Source: Truepera sp. (GTDB lineage: Bacteria > Deinococcota > Deinococci > Deinococcales > Trueperaceae). Taken from it: DNA of 34,998 bases. The stretch's first letter is position 1; every line of letters starts with the position of its first letter. The notes under the pieces are model-generated. The model searched no databases, was not told the origin of the DNA, and worked only from the letters and a program-made list of their open reading frames with translations. The stretch covers positions 1 through 34,998 of the forward strand of contig JAGXSO010000153.1 in assembly GCA_018333775.1 (NCBI GenBank), written 5' to 3'. The translations under genes and the position numbers were made by a program. This document shows, piece by piece, positions 32,943 to 34,998 of this stretch.

Positions 32943-33629
32943 TCAGGGAGAGTTCAATTCTTTCTGCTCAGAGTCACTCGCGGCCTTTGGCAGCGGCTCG
33001 GCGGCGATAATCAGCCACGCTAGCATGGCAGCAACAGAGATAGTGACTAACACCTCAAGCACCGCCATCCAAGCGGCCACGTCTGTTGCGGGGTAGCTAA
33101 ATAGCGGCAGGCCGCGCAGCAGCGGGCCGAGCGTGAGGATAAGCGGCGCAATAACAGCGATTACCACCAGACTGCGCAAGAAGACTCCAGGCACTTTAGC
33201 GAATATCGGGGTGCCAGCCAGATACCAGAGTAGCAGCCCTGATGCCGCTATGGCGCCCCCCTGAAAACCACCGACGTAGGCCGCCACTAACAGCGCCAGG
33301 GGCAAGAGCAGCCGCACGAAGGCTGTCAGCAGCGGCTCGGCGGGGAGAGCGCTGCGCCGGCGGCTCAGACTTGCTTCGCCGAGCAGCGTAGCCGCGCCTA
33401 TCACCACAGCCAACAGCACGACTAGCTCGAGCCAGGTGTCATAGCCCCGAAAGACCAGCAGCACCGCCGGCACCGGCTGCTCAAGGCCGAGCCGAGCCGA
33501 CTCTTGCGCAACCTGCGCGGCCAACCCTGGGCGCGGCCAGTCGAGGCCATAAAGGACGCTAAGCAGCGCCACTGTTAGCAGGCTGATCAAAACGATCACG
33601 CCGACCCGAGTCAACCGATCAGCGTGCAT
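32943..33629 (-). CDS. mrpB: Mrp subunit: MbhE-like domain fused to MrpB
   Basis: This 228-residue membrane protein has an N-terminal half (1-90) ending in AVLLVFRGYDTWLELVVLLAVVIGA, the MbhE or C-terminal MrpA motif (FRGFDTxxE). The second half (100-215) resembles MnhB/MrpB (LAAYVGGFQGGAIAASGLLLWYL), although the usual HNxPGGGF loop is degenerate. The fusion thus supplies the last part of MrpA together with MrpB. It overlaps the MbhD-like gene by 11 bases. A polar tail (KAASDSEQKELNSP) is cytoplasmic or external. Confidence 0.82.
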   Translation of the reverse strand: MHADRLTRVGVIVLISLLTVALLSVLYGLDWPRPGLAAQVAQESARLGLEQPVPAVLLVFRGYDTWLELVVLLAVVIGAATLLGEASLSRRRSALPAEPLLTAFVRLLLPLALLVAAYVGGFQGGAIAASGLLLWYLAGTPIFAKVPGVFLRSLVVIAVIAPLILTLGPLLRGLPLFSYPATDVAAWMAVLEVLVTISVAAMLAWLIIAAEPLPKAASDSEQKELNSP

Positions 33630-33882
33630 CTTGATCCCGATCAGCGCGCAGCTGTCCAGCCGCGCCTAACAGCAGCGCCCCAGTTAAGCCCGCCCCGATT
33701 GCGGCCTCGACCAGCGCGACATACTCTGCGTTTAGCCGCACATAGGCCAAAGCGATCAAGAGGCCAAAGGCCACGAACAGCGCTATCGAGGTAAACAGCT
33801 TGCGACTAAACAGCAGCCGCGCTACTAGCACAATGAGCGTGACCGTGACCAGAAGATCAAACAACACAGAAAGCGCGTTCAT
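33619..33882 (-). CDS. MbhD-like subunit (DUF4040), detached MrpA segment
   Basis: This 87-residue, three-helix protein contains YVRLNAEYVALVEAAIGAGLTGALLLGA, the DUF4040 pattern found as MbhD in membrane hydrogenases and near the C-terminus of MrpA. As a separate gene it indicates an archaeal or Mbh-like arrangement of the Mrp complex. Its ATG overlaps the mrpG stop by four bases and its end overlaps the next gene. Confidence 0.85.
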   Translation of the reverse strand: MNALSVLFDLLVTVTLIVLVARLLFSRKLFTSIALFVAFGLLIALAYVRLNAEYVALVEAAIGAGLTGALLLGAAGQLRADRDQDAR

Positions 33883-34151
33883 GGCGTCCTTTTGGCCAAT
33901 CTGGCGATCAGGTAGCAGACCGTTGAGCTAGCCACCAGCGCCAGGCCCCAGATGATCAAGAGCTTCAACGCTACCGCCGGCGATCCCGCTGCCAAAGCCG
34001 CCCCCAGCACAATGAAGCCCAAGCCCAGCGTGTCTGCCTTGGTCAGGGCGTGCAAGCGGCTGTGGGTGTCAGGGAAGCGGAGCAGGCCGACTGTCCCGGC
34101 TAAGAAGAAGGCTGCCCCCACCACTAAGGCCAGACCGGCGAGTAGTTGCAT
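33879..34151 (-). CDS. mrpG: Mrp antiporter subunit G
   Basis: This 90-residue, three-helix protein carries GTVGLLRFPDTHSRLHALTKADTLG split over residues 22-47, the diagnostic MrpG/MnhG motif (FPDxxxRxHAxTKAxTLG). It is a small structural subunit of the Mrp complex. It lies three bases after mrpF and in ATGA overlap with the MbhD-like gene, so F-G-D'-B are one translational unit. Confidence 0.94.
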   Translation of the reverse strand: MQLLAGLALVVGAAFFLAGTVGLLRFPDTHSRLHALTKADTLGLGFIVLGAALAAGSPAVALKLLIIWGLALVASSTVCYLIARLAKRTP

Positions 34152-34154
34152 CCC

Positions 34155-34424
34155 TTACTCCGCTGAGGTAGGTGGCGTGCCGAAGTGCTTAACGAAAGCC
34201 ACCGCCGCCACTGCAGCCAAGATAGCGAAGATCAGGGCTACATCGCGCAGCCCAGGTTGCGCTAGCGCTTGAGCCAGCAGCACCAGGACGGCTACAGCGG
34301 TAGTGCCAAAGAGCTGAGCTGCCATCATCCGGTCGGCGGGGCGCGGGCCACGCACCACTCGCACCAAGCCGAGCGACAAGTTAGCCAGAATAAACACCGC
34401 CACGGCAAAAAACAGCGTATCCAT
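34155..34424 (-). CDS. mrpF: Mrp antiporter subunit F
   Basis: This 89-residue protein has three helices and RVVRGPRPADRMMAAQLFGT, the MrpF/MnhF signature (RxxxGPxxxDRxxA). It starts at ATG 34424 so that the first helix begins at once. GTG at 34439 or 34427 is possible, and no start has a strong ribosome site. It is the first gene of the Mrp cluster, so the operon promoter should lie to the right in 34440-34750. The GGGGC-AAAGC-GCCCC hairpin just upstream may affect its expression. Confidence 0.9.
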   Translation of the reverse strand: MDTLFFAVAVFILANLSLGLVRVVRGPRPADRMMAAQLFGTTAVAVLVLLAQALAQPGLRDVALIFAILAAVAAVAFVKHFGTPPTSAE

Positions 34425-34439
34425 AGTCACCAGACACAC

Positions 34440-34716
34440 TTATGGGTGCGGGGCAAAGCGCCCCATAGGCGTAGTAGAAGGCATAAACGATTCATTATGT
34501 ATTCCCATTCCGTCACCATCCTGCTTGGGAGTCGCAGGAAAGTGGCCGCGACGTTGCTTTTAGCGGGGCAGCCGCATGCCGCAAGCGCCGGATACGCGCA
34601 TCCTGCGAGTAAACCGCAGGACGGGCCATGCTCCCAGGTTACTGTACCGCAGCGGGTGTGAGGTTTTGCTGAGAAGCTTGCTCAGGTGGCGCTAAGTATG
34701 CCCTCGGATTACCAAC
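34440..34716. ncRNA. intergenic region with nested stems, possible structured RNA
   Basis: Two adjacent 5' arms, TTGGGAG (34525-34531) and TCGCAGGA (34532-34539), find perfect partners TCCTGCGA (34601-34608) and CTCCCAG (34631-34637). GGCA-gccgca-TGCC (34567-34580) forms a hairpin inside. A further hairpin GGGGC-AAAGC-GCCCC lies near 34450. The strand is undecided: it could be a leader of the Mrp operon (minus) or a separate RNA. It matches no RNA family I can name. Confidence 0.35.
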
Positions 34717-34745
34717 TTGGAGACCGCCGTAAAGCGCGATATGCT
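34717..34745 (+). promoter_or_regulatory. promoter of pgi, leaderless
   Basis: TTGGAG (34717-34722), 17-base spacer, TATGCT (34740-34745), and the ATG five bases later. The transcript should begin at or next to the start codon. Confidence 0.65.
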
Positions 34746-34750
34746 AACGC

Positions 34751-34998
34751 ATGACCGAGATTCTAACTGCACGCCCTGAGTGGCATGCTCTTACAGCCCA
34801 CTACCAGCAGATCAAGGAGCTGCATCTGCGCCAACTCTTCGCAGCCGATCCCAAGCGTGGCGAGCGGTTGGCCCTCGAGGTGCAAGGCCTTTACTGCGAC
34901 TATTCCAAGCACCGCATCACCGATGAGACACTGGCACTGCTGATCAGGCTAGCGGAAGCTTGTGGCCTGCCCCAGCGGATCGAGGCGATGTTCCGCGG
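34751..34998 (+). CDS. pgi: glucose-6-phosphate isomerase, N-terminal part (cut by window end)
   Basis: Eighty-two codons are visible from ATG 34751. RQLFAADPKRGERLALEV, GLYCDYSKHRITDETLALL and QRIEAMF are the conserved N-terminal blocks of long-type phosphoglucose isomerase (family motif LFxxDPxRxExxxxxxxGLYxDYSKNR). It interconverts glucose-6-phosphate and fructose-6-phosphate in the cytosol. Together with glgP and the GH13 enzyme it completes a path from glucan to glycolysis. The catalytic region is outside the window. Confidence 0.9.
   Translation, partial: MTEILTARPEWHALTAHYQQIKELHLRQLFAADPKRGERLALEVQGLYCDYSKHRITDETLALLIRLAEACGLPQRIEAMFR

Noticed and set aside
34501..34680. Cobalamin riboswitch on the minus strand
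   Set aside because: Fragments such as GCTGCCCCGC, GCCACT and AGCAGGA are reminiscent, but the order and spacing are wrong and no B12 box is present. The downstream genes are Mrp subunits.

Overview
The window is a GC-rich bacterial chromosome segment that fits the Deinococcota, with a Trueperaceae-like relative as my best guess. This is an inference. The supporting signs are a Thermus-type glucan phosphorylase with an N-terminal DUF3417-like segment, several genes with a TANNNT -10 box only 5-7 nt (in one case 13 nt) before the start codon (leaderless transcription is common in Deinococcus), an outer-membrane-type beta-barrel protein, and a large Mrp-type cation/proton antiporter cluster as in alkaliphiles. 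No rRNA or marker gene allows a firm placement.

Layout. 1-1240: accessory DNA with the 3' end of an IS110-family transposase, an attC-like sequence, two tiny membrane proteins on the minus strand and AT-richer debris. 1244-2978: a TPR-like protein and a secreted beta-barrel protein. 3176-7787 (plus): glucan phosphorylase, an LCP-family protein behind a repeat-bearing leader with a possible upstream ORF, and an HD-domain hydrolase. 7784-14332 (minus): two tandem signal peptidases I, a patatin-like lipase, a neopullulanase-type GH13 enzyme, a thiolase and a secreted stalk-domain protein. 14412-17138 (plus): lutABC for lactate oxidation. 17220-18070: an integron-cassette-like insert with a nucleotidyltransferase gene, an attC-like hairpin and a truncated aminoglycoside nucleotidyltransferase gene. 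18105-18182: tRNA-Pro(CGG) with its own promoter and terminator.

18222-24365 (minus): a peptide ABC importer (binding protein plus two permeases, no ATPase), a short-chain chromate-transporter pair and a gamma-glutamyltransferase in one tightly packed run. It is divergent from an Lrp/AsnC regulator at 24479, and the two face-to-face promoters are clear. This suggests Lrp-controlled uptake and breakdown of gamma-glutamyl or other peptides. 25011-34424 (minus): an Mrp cluster in the order F-G-MbhD-(MbhE/B)-C-D-D-D-E-D-small membrane protein. It has four NuoL/M/N-like subunits and no conventional MrpA. 34751-end (plus): the 5' end of pgi.

The most unusual non-coding signal is a dispersed leader module. 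Reading in the gene direction it contains a ribosome site and ATG, a short ORF, a 'CGCCCCTACT'-type block (often in a hairpin), a run of degenerate 7-mers of the type CTCCTGG/CTTCTAG, and then the ribosome site of the real gene. Full or partial copies precede glgP, the LCP gene, the patatin gene and (twice) mrpC, which are unrelated genes on both strands.
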